This document shows, in pieces, positions 34,601-44,954 of a stretch of DNA of 64,000 bases; position 1 is the stretch's first letter; every line of letters begins with the position of its first letter. The DNA is from a virus, in the IMG/VR virus record IMGVR_UViG_3300042301_002363, positions 1 to 64,000 of that record, one strand, 5' to 3'. The position numbers and the translations under genes were made by a program. The notes under the pieces are model-generated. The model was not told the DNA's origin. It was given only the letters and a program-made list of their open reading frames with translations, and did not search any database.

Positions 34601-37219
34601 CTCAGAAGCACGCGTTGCTTTCATAGCGTTAAGTGCTACAATACGAATTGCTTCTTCTTGAGCATTATGCATTATGATTGCAGTCATTTGTTCTTTGGAT
34701 CCTTTTTCATACATTAAAGGATCTGGTATATTGCGCACCTTTCTGCGTATACCATCAACAGTGTCAGAATATTTTTTAACGTCTTTGGCCATTGCCTCAG
34801 TCATCTCAGCAGCAGAATTATATTTTGTGTCTGAAAGTTTAATTCCAAACGCAGCCTCAAACTCTTCATTACTCATAGTTTTACCCATTTCACGAAGTGC
34901 TTGTTGGAATGTAAGGATAGTACCAGAACGATTAGCTGCAAGCGCAGCACCAAGTACTGAATTATCCTGAGCATTTTGCCATTCATACTGATGACCTTTT
35001 GCTGCTGCTTCTGTTTGTGCTAAAGTTGAATCAACTTGGTTTGTAAAGTTTACAACATTATCTTCAAATTTCTTACCTGACATCTGAGCCATGACATCAT
35101 TTTGTAAATTGATATCACGTTTCAATTGCTCACGCATTTTTACATATGGATTTTCAGCAGGATTATCTTTGTACGCTCTTTCTGTTGCTTTTTCATTTAT
35201 GTAACTTGTCATTTTGCCAACAGTGTGAGTAACAGGTCGTATCATAGATCCTGTTAATGCACCTTGTAAAAATGTTCTAAGTCCTTGTTTTGTAAACTGC
35301 TCATCTAGACCTTTATTAAAAGCTTCGCCCAATGTGTATTTAGTACCATTGTACTGTCCAGCATAATAGTATTTCCAACCAGCTCCAGACATTTCTTGAA
35401 GGTTCTCTTGAATACCTTCAGTAACCTCAAACCTAAGCAAGTCCTTAGCAAAAGCTTTACCTACTTCAAATGCTGCTTGCTTTCTTCCAAAATCTTTAGC
35501 AATCTTTCCTGCTAAACCATACGTACCAAAGAAACCTTTTTCATAAGTCTTGCCAAGAAGCTTAGTTGATTTCCACATTTTATTTACACCAAGTGTTTTT
35601 TCAACACCTTCTTCTAAAATTTCTTTTGTCCATTTATTTGCTCCAATAAAGCGATTGAATAAAGTACCAAATTGCAATCTGTTTGTGACTAGTAACAGGT
35701 TAAGATTTGTATTATAATTTGCACTTGCTGATCTCATTGCAAGATCTTGCATTTTAGTAAAGTCTTCAGCAGATGGATTTTTACCTTCATTATCAGAACG
35801 ATACTGTTCAACCATCATATCTAATGTTGAACCATAAGATGTAACAGCCTCAAAGTTTGCTTCTGTAGAAGACATGTTAAACTCTTGAGCCATACGTCTC
35901 ACACCTTGTAATCCAATTCCTGTAAGCTTGCCTGCACTTAATCCACCTTTAGCACCTGCTACAACCTTTTCACCATAGCGTATTCCTGTACCTAGTATAG
36001 GCGTACCTTTTGCAAAATTAGCAGCAAGTTCTCCAAATGATTTAGATTTGATAATGTTACGCATGTTTAGTGTGTAAATATCAAATACTTCTTTCATTGA
36101 TGAACGTAATGCTTCAGATCCCACCTTACCAGCATTGGTTATATTTTTTGCTTGATTAGCTTTCTGAGTAACCTTACCAGCTGCTGATAATGCGTCAGTA
36201 GATTGGTTAGCAAATTGATATGCCCCCTTACCCATATCAGCAACAAAATCAGTAAATCTAAAAGCAGTAGATTTTAAAGTTTGCCTTAAACCAGTTTTTG
36301 CTCCTGCCATTGCTGCTTCTTTAGCACCAACACGTGCAGCTGTTGCACCAAAAGATACAGCACCACCACCGCCAGTTACAGCTGTTAGCACTGCATCAGC
36401 AACAAGTTCCAATCCTAATCCTGCAAATGTACCTAATGCAAAACCAGCATTACCTACAAACTCAGATACTGAACGTTTACTAAATATATCATCTTCTTCT
36501 TCTGGTGGTACAAACGTATAGTTACGCATTGATTCTTTGTACTCTTCAAAATTGGCATCTATCATTTCACCCTCAGTATACTTGAGTTTGTCCCAGTCCC
36601 AATTCCAAATTGCTTCACCTATCCTTCCATAGGATGCAAAGTAATCTGTAAAAGTATTACCAAATCTTGTGGCAAAACTGTCAAAGCCTTTGCCTAATGC
36701 GGATCCCCAAGTTTCTGCTTCAATATAACCCTTCTGCTTTTCAGGATTGAAGTAGTTAAACCCTTGAGGATCAAAGTCATCTTGATATCTAAACATATCA
36801 ATATCCTGTCCTGCATACCTTGTCTTAGGTCCTACAATAGGATTGATCTTTTCACTTAAAGTTTTTGGTTGAAATCTTTCTACAAATATCTCATTAGCAT
36901 TTGAATCAATTACTTGATTCATTGCACTCATAAAATCACTTGGCTGAGGTGTTGGCTGTGTTGATATATTTGGTTTTGCAGGAGCAGAAGGTTGTCCAAA
37001 ATTATTTGCACCATCTCCTGGTCCAGGAGCTACAATGTTATTAATATTAAAGGATGGCGCAGATGCTTCAGACGTAGCTTGTATTTCTGCTGCGCCCATA
37101 TCTAATGCATCTTCTACTGATAAGTTTTGTGACAAACTTGTTTCAGCACCCATGCTTGCTTCAGCATTAGCAGCCATTTCTGCTAATTGCTGTGTTCCCA
37201 TTTCTAGTTCCTCTGCCAT
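31640..37219 (-). CDS. giant cargo/ejection protein with hydrophobic Gly/Ala segment
   Basis: A 1859-residue protein encoded just upstream of the polymerase gene (12-base gap). The first 130 residues are low-complexity, Ala/Pro/Ser-rich. A conserved-looking region (FVERFQPKTLSEKINPIVGP, then RYAGQDIDMFRYQDDFDP, then WGSALGKGFDSFATRFGNTF) follows. At about residues 253-300 there is a glycine/alanine-rich hydrophobic stretch (GFALGTFAGLGLELVADAVL, then TGGGGAVSFGATAARVG) that could insert in a membrane. The rest is mostly charged helix, with an acidic Gln/Glu-rich section near residue 1380. No catalytic motif seen. By position and style it belongs to the large cargo proteins of crAss-like virions. 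I infer a role in the ejection conduit or in holding the polymerase. Confidence 0.7.
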   Translation of the reverse strand: MAEELEMGTQQLAEMAANAEASMGAETSLSQNLSVEDALDMGAAEIQATSEASAPSFNINNIVAPGPGDGANNFGQPSAPAKPNISTQPTPQPSDFMSAMNQVIDSNANEIFVERFQPKTLSEKINPIVGPKTRYAGQDIDMFRYQDDFDPQGFNYFNPEKQKGYIEAETWGSALGKGFDSFATRFGNTFTDYFASYGRIGEAIWNWDWDKLKYTEGEMIDANFEEYKESMRNYTFVPPEEEDDIFSKRSVSEFVGNAGFALGTFAGLGLELVADAVLTAVTGGGGAVSFGATAARVGAKEAAMAGAKTGLRQTLKSTAFRFTDFVADMGKGAYQFANQSTDALSAAGKVTQKANQAKNITNAGKVGSEALRSSMKEVFDIYTLNMRNIIKSKSFGELAANFAKGTPILGTGIRYGEKVVAGAKGGLSAGKLTGIGLQGVRRMAQEFNMSSTEANFEAVTSYGSTLDMMVEQYRSDNEGKNPSAEDFTKMQDLAMRSASANYNTNLNLLLVTNRLQFGTLFNRFIGANKWTKEILEEGVEKTLGVNKMWKSTKLLGKTYEKGFFGTYGLAGKIAKDFGRKQAAFEVGKAFAKDLLRFEVTEGIQENLQEMSGAGWKYYYAGQYNGTKYTLGEAFNKGLDEQFTKQGLRTFLQGALTGSMIRPVTHTVGKMTSYINEKATERAYKDNPAENPYVKMREQLKRDINLQNDVMAQMSGKKFEDNVVNFTNQVDSTLAQTEAAAKGHQYEWQNAQDNSVLGAALAANRSGTILTFQQALREMGKTMSNEEFEAAFGIKLSDTKYNSAAEMTEAMAKDVKKYSDTVDGIRRKVRNIPDPLMYEKGSKEQMTAIIMHNAQEEAIRIVALNAMKATRASERAQKVSQDLLAIPGMSNSSEYALRVLANPENFKAESGNMLADIKLLEESLESTEMTPAQKEQVQAKIKDKKRLLELYDKWMEFWDDRDTIAMRQDSETGEVVEQKEKIYNTFVGVPINSIKYYDENGNLIDENTTVYSLDHKDIAETFREFINLRNKEFGISDKLSEQSLRDALDKVVDFMRLDQDSKDYTQAMDLLFNPEYYRQTLTNIQDGRFKYEILEFVDNLNNRLRDIILSVATNSDLEDVVEKLQLAAKLYEELSTAVTSSDYYKNLVLVSIDENTGLQNAKFAQENIKKLNDLISDKIAEMLDSYATQDVTGDINDMQYEEFQKTKKVPRYTLALIARRIAQKVQLTDRQSEVYNANKDEVDSIVSTLNFDENANGGVEDGSKVTLAKEALVNSGEFEMAQLDAMPENEVLNLAMERNLITNDDVIEHFNNTPIEVISDTVYENFKQNQQVDDITLESIARRDLEGIDLTPREVEIMTAKAAEISDIQSIIEDERLRSEEENAPVQEAQEEEVPQVFEQPEGTLDETKDPLDNPVSQSTIDAADAAAQAQLEILEKLNGTGKDGTNKAENEQEPFVVEGDPEEGYDVVSRNGITLTDEKIESEDKANDLANELNNARTDIDWTRLHLGDLTAFEDPTYKVDQMVRRGQISLRAYNKANETTIQTLEEYYKIPQGKRNLDDIKESILTGVPLDKIKQKRKKAARQEQEQLNLFEDTTSGFVGGPALPMQSVQDLFDRLESMSAQTSAVDVVLNLNVESTTKNGNERLINDDTSIKMGDESQELNKLKRYGKTNYYINNGVLGVIIEGKDLFGRDGGSTKVNVKVPEGFDETVFAKLVAEIKYPNSTTPAETERVLNEIRDAIQKSITTNKPVIDKRTQSRIESLEFVINDYETAIIPDYQQERKDLVSQRNLASNPALVEKLNTLIAEYDDAIEKATQTVEDTRRELAKISEKIGKFVKEDTVSEESILDQLRKINSCFK

Positions 37220-37221
37220 TA

Positions 37222-39897
37222 TTATTCTATTGTAGGATATTGTAATAAATCTTGCGTACTAAACTGTTCTTCCCAAATTGACGTTGCGTTTTGGAAGTTG
37301 GTCCATGTTGTATTAACCATTTCAGATATTTGCATAAACTGAGAAGGATCATTTGGATCAACTTGAAAGAATCTACTTGTACCTTCTTTTACACCTTTCT
37401 GTGGATTTAACATTGTAAAGTCAATATTTACACCATACTGTCCATTATTATTTCTTACGCCTGCTGCAGTAAAATCAAACCCAGTTGCTGTCATACTTGC
37501 TGGAGCTTGAACTCTTGCCATTGGATTTCTAGAAAAGTCTTCCATGATACCATAAGAATCAGCAACAATAGAGTTATTAGGAAGATAATTTTTAAAACGT
37601 GTTAGTGGACTATTCTGTATATATGAGTATGGTAATTTTACACGTATTGTTTCACCTGCTTGCAGTTTCATAGATTTTGCTTCACCGCTATCTGGATTAA
37701 CTTTTAAATCTACATAAACACTTTTACCACCAGGATCAAAACTTGCCAAGAAACTTTCACCAAATAATTTTACTTGACTAGCATAAGGCAAATTACCAAT
37801 AAGTGATGGATCAATCTTTTCACCATTTGATCTTGTAATAACAATGTTTTTATCTGCTTTATTAAAAAACTGATACAACTCTTCTGGTTGAGGTTTGGTC
37901 ATGCTATATGTTGAACCTATAGGATTTGCACGACTACTAAACTCAGAACCAACAACTGTGCTTAAATGTTTACGCTTTGCTTCTGACAAACCAGATAAGT
38001 CAAATATAGGAGTACCATCAGCAAGTCGCGATACAATTTTAGCACCTGCGTAATCTGATTTAACTTTTCCTGATCTAAAATCATATACTTTAGATGCTAC
38101 TTCTCTATAACTTTTATCAAGTTCTTTTTGTTCTTGCAATATACCTTTCATTGATGTAATTGTACCTTCAAAGGATTGAGCATATTTTCTACCTTCAGAC
38201 TGTTTACCATTATCTGAATACCATTGTAAAACTTCAGTTGCTTTATTATAAGTATTTGATGCAAGAGTTTGTATTAAAGCATTAGCACTTGACGCATTAT
38301 TGACCTCAATACCACGTCTGTAACCTACAAGACTTCCATATTCTTTTAATAATTGTGTATCTTGTGCAGTTAGTTTTGCGCCATTACCTTGAGCAATTCC
38401 TTGAACTTTTGATAGCACTTGATAATATTTAGAATGGTCTCTATTTTTGCCAATAACCATATTCATTAAACCATTCTGTGCACCAAATGCATTATTAAAT
38501 AGTTCAGTTTTATTTTTAGAATTTGCTGTTCCAAGAACGTCTACACCTGTACTACCTGTACCAACATAATCACCAACATAAGTTTCAGTAGGAAGTTTGC
38601 CTTCTGCTTTGAGTTTCATCATTTCAATCTCATTGGCATTTTGCATTTTCGCAATTTCCATTTGTTGGTTTTGTTGAAAATGTCTTTCGTTTTGTGCAAG
38701 AGTAGCAGCATGTCTTGCATTGGCTGCAGCTCTATCAAAATCAGCAATTACTTTTTGATCTGGCTTTACATCCACCTCAGCAGTAGCTTGAGCAGTACTC
38801 ACACCCCATACTGTAGCAGCGTTTTTCTTAGCTTGTCCAGAAAGTATTCCATACAAATTAGAGACAGTATAATTTTCAGGATCCTCTTCTATTTTTTTGA
38901 TTTCGCCTTCTGATTGAGTTTTAGATGAATTTAAATCATAACGTAATTGCAAAAGTTTTTCATACTTTTGAAGCACATCTGCTCTACCAGATGGAATACC
39001 TTGAGGATACAAATCTTTTATTGTCTGAATTTGTTGTTCAACACTTGTTAAATTGGTAGCAGTTTCTTCAACGTCAACCTGCTGAGACTTCATGTAATCA
39101 GCAGACAAACTTTTTGCAACTTGTTGCGTAGCTTGCTCTCTTGATACTCCTTGACTTATTAAGTCACGTATTTGATTTTCAGCTGTCACACGTCCAATAA
39201 CTCCAAACTGTCTATCAAAACGATTACCCATAGTCATTGCAGCCCAGTTACTAAAAGGAACTTCAGCATACTTACCATTGGTATATGTCATTATATATCC
39301 TTTTCCATCAGGATTAGCAAACTTTACTTGAAGTTTTGCTTCTTTTGCTGCACCTGATAAATATTCATTGATATCTTCAAATGGTGTAAAGTCACGTGGT
39401 TGTACAGATGTTATAGATCCATCGCCACGTTTTGCCTGACGCAAGTCATCTTCAGCAAACATCAAGTCAAGTTTTGCATAGTCACTATATTGAGCGCGCA
39501 CTTTTGCGTCAGTACTATTTTTATAACTATCCATTAATGCTTTTTGATTACCCTCATACTTAGTAAAGTACATATCATACGCAATCTCTTTGTCATCTGT
39601 AATTGGATCCAACAATGATTGTGCACGCATAACATTTGATGGATCAGATAAATCTAATGCAGAAACATTACGAAGACTTCCTTGAATTTTTTCAAACATG
39701 TCTTGTCTAAATTTCTGATTGTCACCATTTGTCAGTGGACTATTTAATACAGAATTGTATAAACTCTTAACTTGATTAAATCCTTTATCAAAACGTGCTT
39801 GAGTCACACCATAAACCTGAGATAAAAAAGACCAATCAGGAGACCATGGTTTTATCTCTGCTATTGGGTTTGCATCACCTGGAACAAAATTTGCCAT
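37222..39897 (-). CDS. crAss-like cargo protein
   Basis: An 891-residue protein. The N-terminus, IKPWSPDWSFLSQVYGVTQA, then RFDKGFNQVKSLYNSVLNSP and LTNGDN, followed by helices with LRNVSALDLSDPSNVMRAQS, is a pattern I recognise from conserved cargo-region proteins of crAss-like phages. The middle (about residues 390-440) is a long polar helix with AANARHAATLAQNERHFQQN. The C-terminal third is beta-richer. No enzyme motif, signal peptide or membrane segment. The 2-base gap to the next gene suggests coupled translation. Likely located inside the capsid or tail and possibly co-ejected with the polymerase; this is inferred from gene order. Confidence 0.7.
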   Translation of the reverse strand: MANFVPGDANPIAEIKPWSPDWSFLSQVYGVTQARFDKGFNQVKSLYNSVLNSPLTNGDNQKFRQDMFEKIQGSLRNVSALDLSDPSNVMRAQSLLDPITDDKEIAYDMYFTKYEGNQKALMDSYKNSTDAKVRAQYSDYAKLDLMFAEDDLRQAKRGDGSITSVQPRDFTPFEDINEYLSGAAKEAKLQVKFANPDGKGYIMTYTNGKYAEVPFSNWAAMTMGNRFDRQFGVIGRVTAENQIRDLISQGVSREQATQQVAKSLSADYMKSQQVDVEETATNLTSVEQQIQTIKDLYPQGIPSGRADVLQKYEKLLQLRYDLNSSKTQSEGEIKKIEEDPENYTVSNLYGILSGQAKKNAATVWGVSTAQATAEVDVKPDQKVIADFDRAAANARHAATLAQNERHFQQNQQMEIAKMQNANEIEMMKLKAEGKLPTETYVGDYVGTGSTGVDVLGTANSKNKTELFNNAFGAQNGLMNMVIGKNRDHSKYYQVLSKVQGIAQGNGAKLTAQDTQLLKEYGSLVGYRRGIEVNNASSANALIQTLASNTYNKATEVLQWYSDNGKQSEGRKYAQSFEGTITSMKGILQEQKELDKSYREVASKVYDFRSGKVKSDYAGAKIVSRLADGTPIFDLSGLSEAKRKHLSTVVGSEFSSRANPIGSTYSMTKPQPEELYQFFNKADKNIVITRSNGEKIDPSLIGNLPYASQVKLFGESFLASFDPGGKSVYVDLKVNPDSGEAKSMKLQAGETIRVKLPYSYIQNSPLTRFKNYLPNNSIVADSYGIMEDFSRNPMARVQAPASMTATGFDFTAAGVRNNNGQYGVNIDFTMLNPQKGVKEGTSRFFQVDPNDPSQFMQISEMVNTTWTNFQNATSIWEEQFSTQDLLQYPTIE

Positions 39898-39907
39898 AAC
39901 CTTTTAA

Positions 39908-42900
39908 TTAATAATTATCATCAAAAAACATACCTCCAAATTCCATAGCGCCTGGTGCTGTATACATTGTTCCCCCAAACCTTTGAATAAAGTTTTGACC
40001 GTACATTTGTTGTTGTGTTTTTGTTTGTGCATTTGCTTTATTTAAATTCTGAGAAATACAAGCCTTTTGCATATTAGACGCATACTCTTCTTTAGCATCT
40101 TGATCCATTGTTGTATCATTTTTAACTTGGGCCATTGCATCAGAATATGCTTTTGAACAATCTGCTTGTGTTGCTGCTGCACCTGAAGAGACTGAGGTAT
40201 CAACAGATGATAATGGATCTTTACCATAACCTGACCATGCAAATGTAGGTTGAAGACGTTGTGCATGCCATGCATTTGGATACATAACTCTTAAAGCATT
40301 ATCTTTTTGTACATTGCCAAATCCTTGACCAAAAAGCATTGCACCTTGTGCATCTTTCTTATTACGTTGTGCAGCTAATTCCTCTTGATATGTTGCACCT
40401 TCTGTATCAAACTTACCACGTAATAATGTGTTTTTGTAATCAACATCAGTATTAAGTTGACCAATTGTTTGAAGATATGGATTAACAATCTTAGTTGTGT
40501 TGCCTTCTTCAACATCAGCAATGTCTCTTGACAATTGTTCATACCCTTGATTTGCACCTGCAGCAAATGCTGTTTGTGCATCCATAGTATTCATTGCCAA
40601 ATCCTGACTTTGTTTTACCAATCCTGTAGTACCAGCAATTCTAGTAATAGGATTAATTGTATCATATCCACTATAGGCAGCATTCATCTGTCTTAACACA
40701 GGTGGTGTGTTAGGAATTATTTGACGCTCATTAGCCATATAGTTTACAATGTCTGGAGCAAACCATGTTTGAGGCTGAGGTATACCACCTGGAGGTTTTT
40801 TAGGTGGTGGAGGTGTGCCACAATTTTTAGTTGCGTCATCAGCAGTTTCATACTGAGTAGCTTTAGTAACAGTTTTACCATTCACCTCACCACTTGGCGC
40901 AACAGGTTGTTCACCTTCTTTGTAAGAAACTGTTTTAGTTTCTTTTGTACCATCAGAATACTCAACACAGTAATATGTGCTTTTTTCACCTGGAACTTCT
41001 GGTGGTGGCGGTGGTTTAAGGTTATAACCAAGTCTTTCCTCTAACGTTGTGTTAGTACTAAATCTATCAATACCAGATACTTTACCTTGAATGCCAAATA
41101 CAGTTTCATCAGCTACACCAGTTTGTTGATGACTAGCTAATCCTTGAAAGTCTGGGTTATTCATAAGAGCACGTCTATAAGAAATATATGTACCCTGTCC
41201 TAGTTCATTTTTAGAAAAATCAATATCACTAAGGTTTACCTTGCCATCTTTTGACTGATTATCTTTAATGATTTGTCTGGCTTCTGCGTTTACGTAATTA
41301 CCTTGATAGTCACCATGAGTAGCATCTGATTTTACAGCAACATTCTGGCCAGCTACAAAGTTAGGATCTGACCATGGACCTGTCCCTGATGTTCTATCCC
41401 CATAACCAAACGCTGCCATTCTTGCATTGTTTTCTTCAAATTGCATCATTGTATTAATGATTGCTTCAGGATTTTGTGCAAGTGCTTTTACATCTGTGCC
41501 ATATAAGTCTGAAAACTTCTTTCTTGTATCTTTTTCTTTACCAGTATACATTCGCAGTTCTGGATCTGCAACATCTGCTTGATACTGACCTACAATTGCA
41601 TCTCTAAATTTACTATTTAATCGTATTTGATTATTTGCATTTTTAAAGTCAATGTATGCTTGTGTATTACCATTCCATCTTGAGTCAACTTCCTTTTTCT
41701 CAGAAGCATTAAGATTATCTGCTGTTATCCAATCATAAGAACTACGAGTTATTTCTGCACCTGCAGGAATAGATTCTTTAGTTGTATTGTTTCTTCTAAG
41801 AATAATATTACCAGTTGCTTGGTCTTCTAAAACCTGAACTTCAGTATCACCACTTTTACTTTTGTAAGTTAATGTATACGCATTCATTGGTTTACCACCA
41901 TTTCTATTTGGATCAGTTACAACTTTTACTTCACTCTTAACTGGATCTCCTGAACCTGATACTGTCCCAGCATTATTGTATTTAGGTAAAACAGAACCTC
42001 CTCTGTCATAACGCAGTTTACCATTTTCATTAATAAGACCACCATACTTAAAGACTTTATCTCCAATGGTTATATTAGAACCAAGTGTTGGCATTGTACC
42101 ACCAAATTTCATACCCCCAGAAGATCCAAAAATATTATCAAGATCCTGATCTGTAAATCCACCTTCATATTTTGGTTTTGAAGGTGCTGGTTGTGATTGT
42201 TTTCCTACTGGAGTTACAGTGCCAGGTTTTTGTTCTGTATTCTTTTTTACAGGAATTACAGTTTGTGGATTAATTTTATTTTCTTGCTCTAGCATTTGAA
42301 TAGCATCCATTGGTGCTTTGGCTGCAGGAAGTGCAACTTTCTTACCTTCTTTTGTAGAAGCTGCTACATTCAATGCGTCAACCCAAACTTGGTTTGATAC
42401 TTCTAATTGAGCACCATCTTGTGTTTCTTCAAACCAAACCATTTGACCATCAATATTTTTACCCATTGTAAATATTGAGTTTGGCGCAGCTTTAAGTTTA
42501 TATGGTTGAGCATAACCTTTTGAATCTTTTGCACTGTTAGATGGATTTTGTACTTGACTTATTGCTCTAACATTGTCAGCTATTTCTGGTGCATTATAAT
42601 TTAAAAAACCTTGTCTTTCATTTGTATGTGTCAACCCTTTATTACCCAAAGGTGCAATTGTTGCAACAGTAGTACCTTTTATTTTGTCATGACCTTTTGT
42701 AATTTCATCATATATTTCAAAATAAGTTTTGTATCTAGGTCCACCAAACCATGAATCAGTTCCCTCAACAACATCATTTTGATCAAGATTCATTCCTAGT
42801 ATTTCTGTTTCGTTAAACAAAAAGTCAGTAGGATAACCATAACGATACATTACCTCCTCATCTTGAATTACGTTTCCTATACCTGGTCCAGGTAGCCAAC

Positions 42901-44866
42901 TGTTTTCTGCTTCAAACTTTGAAGAGTTTACATTTTTTTTCCAACTTTTATGACCTGGGCTTTCTAAGTATTCCTTATAGCGTTTGTATTTAGCAGAAAG
43001 ATCAGCATACTGTTTTTTAGTTTTTACATCTACTGCTTCTCTAGCTTTTTTATCAAAATCAGCTATCAAATCATCTGCTTTTGACAGCATTGTTTCTGTT
43101 TGATAATACTTTTGTATTTTAGTTTTTTCCTTTTCATTTAAAATTTTATAAGCTTGCTCATACAATATGTCATACATATCATCAACCTTATCTTGATCTG
43201 TAAAAGGCAACCAACCTAAACTCCAATCTACATCAATGTTTTTTATATCATCAGCTGCAGCTATCATTTGCTGAGGGTCATTTGACAAAAGTGCTTTGTA
43301 AAATGTATCCCCTGCTACAAATTGACCTGAACCAGAGTTCATATATTCTTTAAGAGCATCTTTGCTACCAAATCCTGGGATAGTATTTCCTAATGCTTTT
43401 TCTTTTTGATACTTATCAGCATAACTTTCAAAACCTTCTGCTTTAGCTTCCTCTTCTCTTTTTGCTTTTGCTTTTTGCTCACTTGAAAGTGTGCCATACT
43501 TTTTATCTGTGTCATACACAAGATCCTCTTCTGCTTGACGTTCATCTGTAAACTTGCCAGTAGCAGGATCTAATCCCAAAAAGTATTTATTAAGATCTTT
43601 CAGTAACGCTTGTTCTTCAGTTGTTGCATTGCCTTCTAATACCTTTTTTGTGAGTGTACCTGCTTGGCTTGCTTTTTCGTAGTAACCTTCTTTTTTGCGT
43701 TTTTCTTCAATAAGTCTTGTTTGTTCTGCTTTTGACTTTTCATATGCAGTAGGACCATTGTCAATTATCTTAAAAGATTTGTCAAAAAGTTCTTGAGCTT
43801 TTTGATCTGCTGCAGTAGGTTTTTTCTTAGGCGCTGCTGTTACTGGTGGAGATTGCCATTGTTGAGCATTACTTTGAAATGCTTCGTATGGTATATTATA
43901 AATTTGTTTTACATTTTTAAAAGTAGGAGTGACACATTCTCCAATAGATGAATTATAAACATAACCAGGTTTACATGCAGCTGGTGCATAACTATTACCA
44001 TAAACAGTTCTGTTTAACATGTCAAACCATGATTCACCACCTTCAGGAAATTTAGGTTTCATACTTCCACCATATCTTCCTTGCATTTGATTAGCAATAT
44101 CTTCAGGTGCTACAGCAGGACCTTCAGGTAACATACCTTGCATTGCATCCTCATCTTCTGACATAGGTATTCCCTGTCCTTCCATTGGAGGCATCATTCC
44201 TTGTTGTGGCATTCCCATACCTTGCTGAGGTTCCTGTGGCGCAAACTGTTGTGCCATTTGATTAGGGTCAATACCCATTGTGGAAAGAACCTCTTCAGCA
44301 ATAGCAGGAATTCCATCAGGAAATCCTTTCATTGATTCTTGAATGAAAGCAAGTAAACCAAGTTTCTGTTTGTTCTTTTTAAGCATTTCAGCTGCAGAAC
44401 GTTTTGCTAATGGATCTGAAGTTTCATCTTTTAAAATCTCAACATACATGTTGATATCATATTTCCTAGAAATTTCAGCAGGTGTGTATCCTTGTTTTCT
44501 TGGAGGAAGATTAAATATTTTTTCAATTACTTCTGGATCTTTTATTGTAAGATTCTTTGTGTCTGAGTAAATAAATGAACCTTCAGGTATATTGACAGGT
44601 ACGCCACCTTCAGTATGTCTTTTTCCTTTAAAGTGCATAAGCTCCATAGTGCCATCTTTATTGACATCGCCAATAACAGATTCACCACCTTCAACTTCTA
44701 TATTTGCTTGATCTCTTGGAATAGCACCCATTGTATCATTTACAGAAACAGATTCAGGAGACGTTTGCATTCCTCTTGAATTTCTAACAAGACCATATCC
44801 ATCTTGTTGTCCTGTGCTTTTATATGTTCCACCTTCTGGAGATGTTTTTATGCGTACCTTAAACAT
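39908..44866 (-). CDS. large cargo protein with VEGGE block and repeated aromatic-Gly-Gly motifs
   Basis: A 1652-residue protein. The N-terminal 120 residues have NIEVEGGESVIGDVNKDG, then KGKRHTEGGVPVNIPEGSFI and YSDTKN, a block I know from large virion proteins of Bacteroidota phages. Then come GRYGGSM (about 262), a CKPGYVYNSSIGEC loop (about 296), long Lys/Glu helices, FGGTMPTLGS and YGGLINENGKLRYDRGG (about 920-955), a proline-rich linker (KPPPPPEVPGE, PPPPKKPPGG), and a C-terminal region ending in RFGGTMYTAPGAMEFGGMFF. No catalytic motif is evident. A terminator-like hairpin and a candidate promoter lie just upstream, so this gene may start a separate transcription unit within the block. 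Function: inferred internal virion or ejection protein. Confidence 0.7.
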   Translation of the reverse strand: MFKVRIKTSPEGGTYKSTGQQDGYGLVRNSRGMQTSPESVSVNDTMGAIPRDQANIEVEGGESVIGDVNKDGTMELMHFKGKRHTEGGVPVNIPEGSFIYSDTKNLTIKDPEVIEKIFNLPPRKQGYTPAEISRKYDINMYVEILKDETSDPLAKRSAAEMLKKNKQKLGLLAFIQESMKGFPDGIPAIAEEVLSTMGIDPNQMAQQFAPQEPQQGMGMPQQGMMPPMEGQGIPMSEDEDAMQGMLPEGPAVAPEDIANQMQGRYGGSMKPKFPEGGESWFDMLNRTVYGNSYAPAACKPGYVYNSSIGECVTPTFKNVKQIYNIPYEAFQSNAQQWQSPPVTAAPKKKPTAADQKAQELFDKSFKIIDNGPTAYEKSKAEQTRLIEEKRKKEGYYEKASQAGTLTKKVLEGNATTEEQALLKDLNKYFLGLDPATGKFTDERQAEEDLVYDTDKKYGTLSSEQKAKAKREEEAKAEGFESYADKYQKEKALGNTIPGFGSKDALKEYMNSGSGQFVAGDTFYKALLSNDPQQMIAAADDIKNIDVDWSLGWLPFTDQDKVDDMYDILYEQAYKILNEKEKTKIQKYYQTETMLSKADDLIADFDKKAREAVDVKTKKQYADLSAKYKRYKEYLESPGHKSWKKNVNSSKFEAENSWLPGPGIGNVIQDEEVMYRYGYPTDFLFNETEILGMNLDQNDVVEGTDSWFGGPRYKTYFEIYDEITKGHDKIKGTTVATIAPLGNKGLTHTNERQGFLNYNAPEIADNVRAISQVQNPSNSAKDSKGYAQPYKLKAAPNSIFTMGKNIDGQMVWFEETQDGAQLEVSNQVWVDALNVAASTKEGKKVALPAAKAPMDAIQMLEQENKINPQTVIPVKKNTEQKPGTVTPVGKQSQPAPSKPKYEGGFTDQDLDNIFGSSGGMKFGGTMPTLGSNITIGDKVFKYGGLINENGKLRYDRGGSVLPKYNNAGTVSGSGDPVKSEVKVVTDPNRNGGKPMNAYTLTYKSKSGDTEVQVLEDQATGNIILRRNNTTKESIPAGAEITRSSYDWITADNLNASEKKEVDSRWNGNTQAYIDFKNANNQIRLNSKFRDAIVGQYQADVADPELRMYTGKEKDTRKKFSDLYGTDVKALAQNPEAIINTMMQFEENNARMAAFGYGDRTSGTGPWSDPNFVAGQNVAVKSDATHGDYQGNYVNAEARQIIKDNQSKDGKVNLSDIDFSKNELGQGTYISYRRALMNNPDFQGLASHQQTGVADETVFGIQGKVSGIDRFSTNTTLEERLGYNLKPPPPPEVPGEKSTYYCVEYSDGTKETKTVSYKEGEQPVAPSGEVNGKTVTKATQYETADDATKNCGTPPPPKKPPGGIPQPQTWFAPDIVNYMANERQIIPNTPPVLRQMNAAYSGYDTINPITRIAGTTGLVKQSQDLAMNTMDAQTAFAAGANQGYEQLSRDIADVEEGNTTKIVNPYLQTIGQLNTDVDYKNTLLRGKFDTEGATYQEELAAQRNKKDAQGAMLFGQGFGNVQKDNALRVMYPNAWHAQRLQPTFAWSGYGKDPLSSVDTSVSSGAAATQADCSKAYSDAMAQVKNDTTMDQDAKEEYASNMQKACISQNLNKANAQTKTQQQMYGQNFIQRFGGTMYTAPGAMEFGGMFFDDNY

Positions 44867-44879
44867 ATTTTAAAATTTT

Positions 44880-44906
44880 AAAAAGGGATATGTCTTACCA
44901 CATCCC
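44880..44906 (-). terminator. intra-block hairpin terminator or attenuator
   Basis: Read on the minus strand, GGGATGTG (44906-44899) pairs with CATATCCC (44892-44885) around a six-base loop and is followed by TTTTT (44884-44880). One pair is G-T. It lies after the 906-residue gene and 14 bases upstream of the 1652-residue gene start, and downstream of a promoter candidate at 44955-44985. It may end the upstream transcript or attenuate the leader. Confidence 0.7.
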
Positions 44907-44954
44907 TCATTAGAAGTTACAAAATTATTCTGATTTATCCTATCCTCCATAATA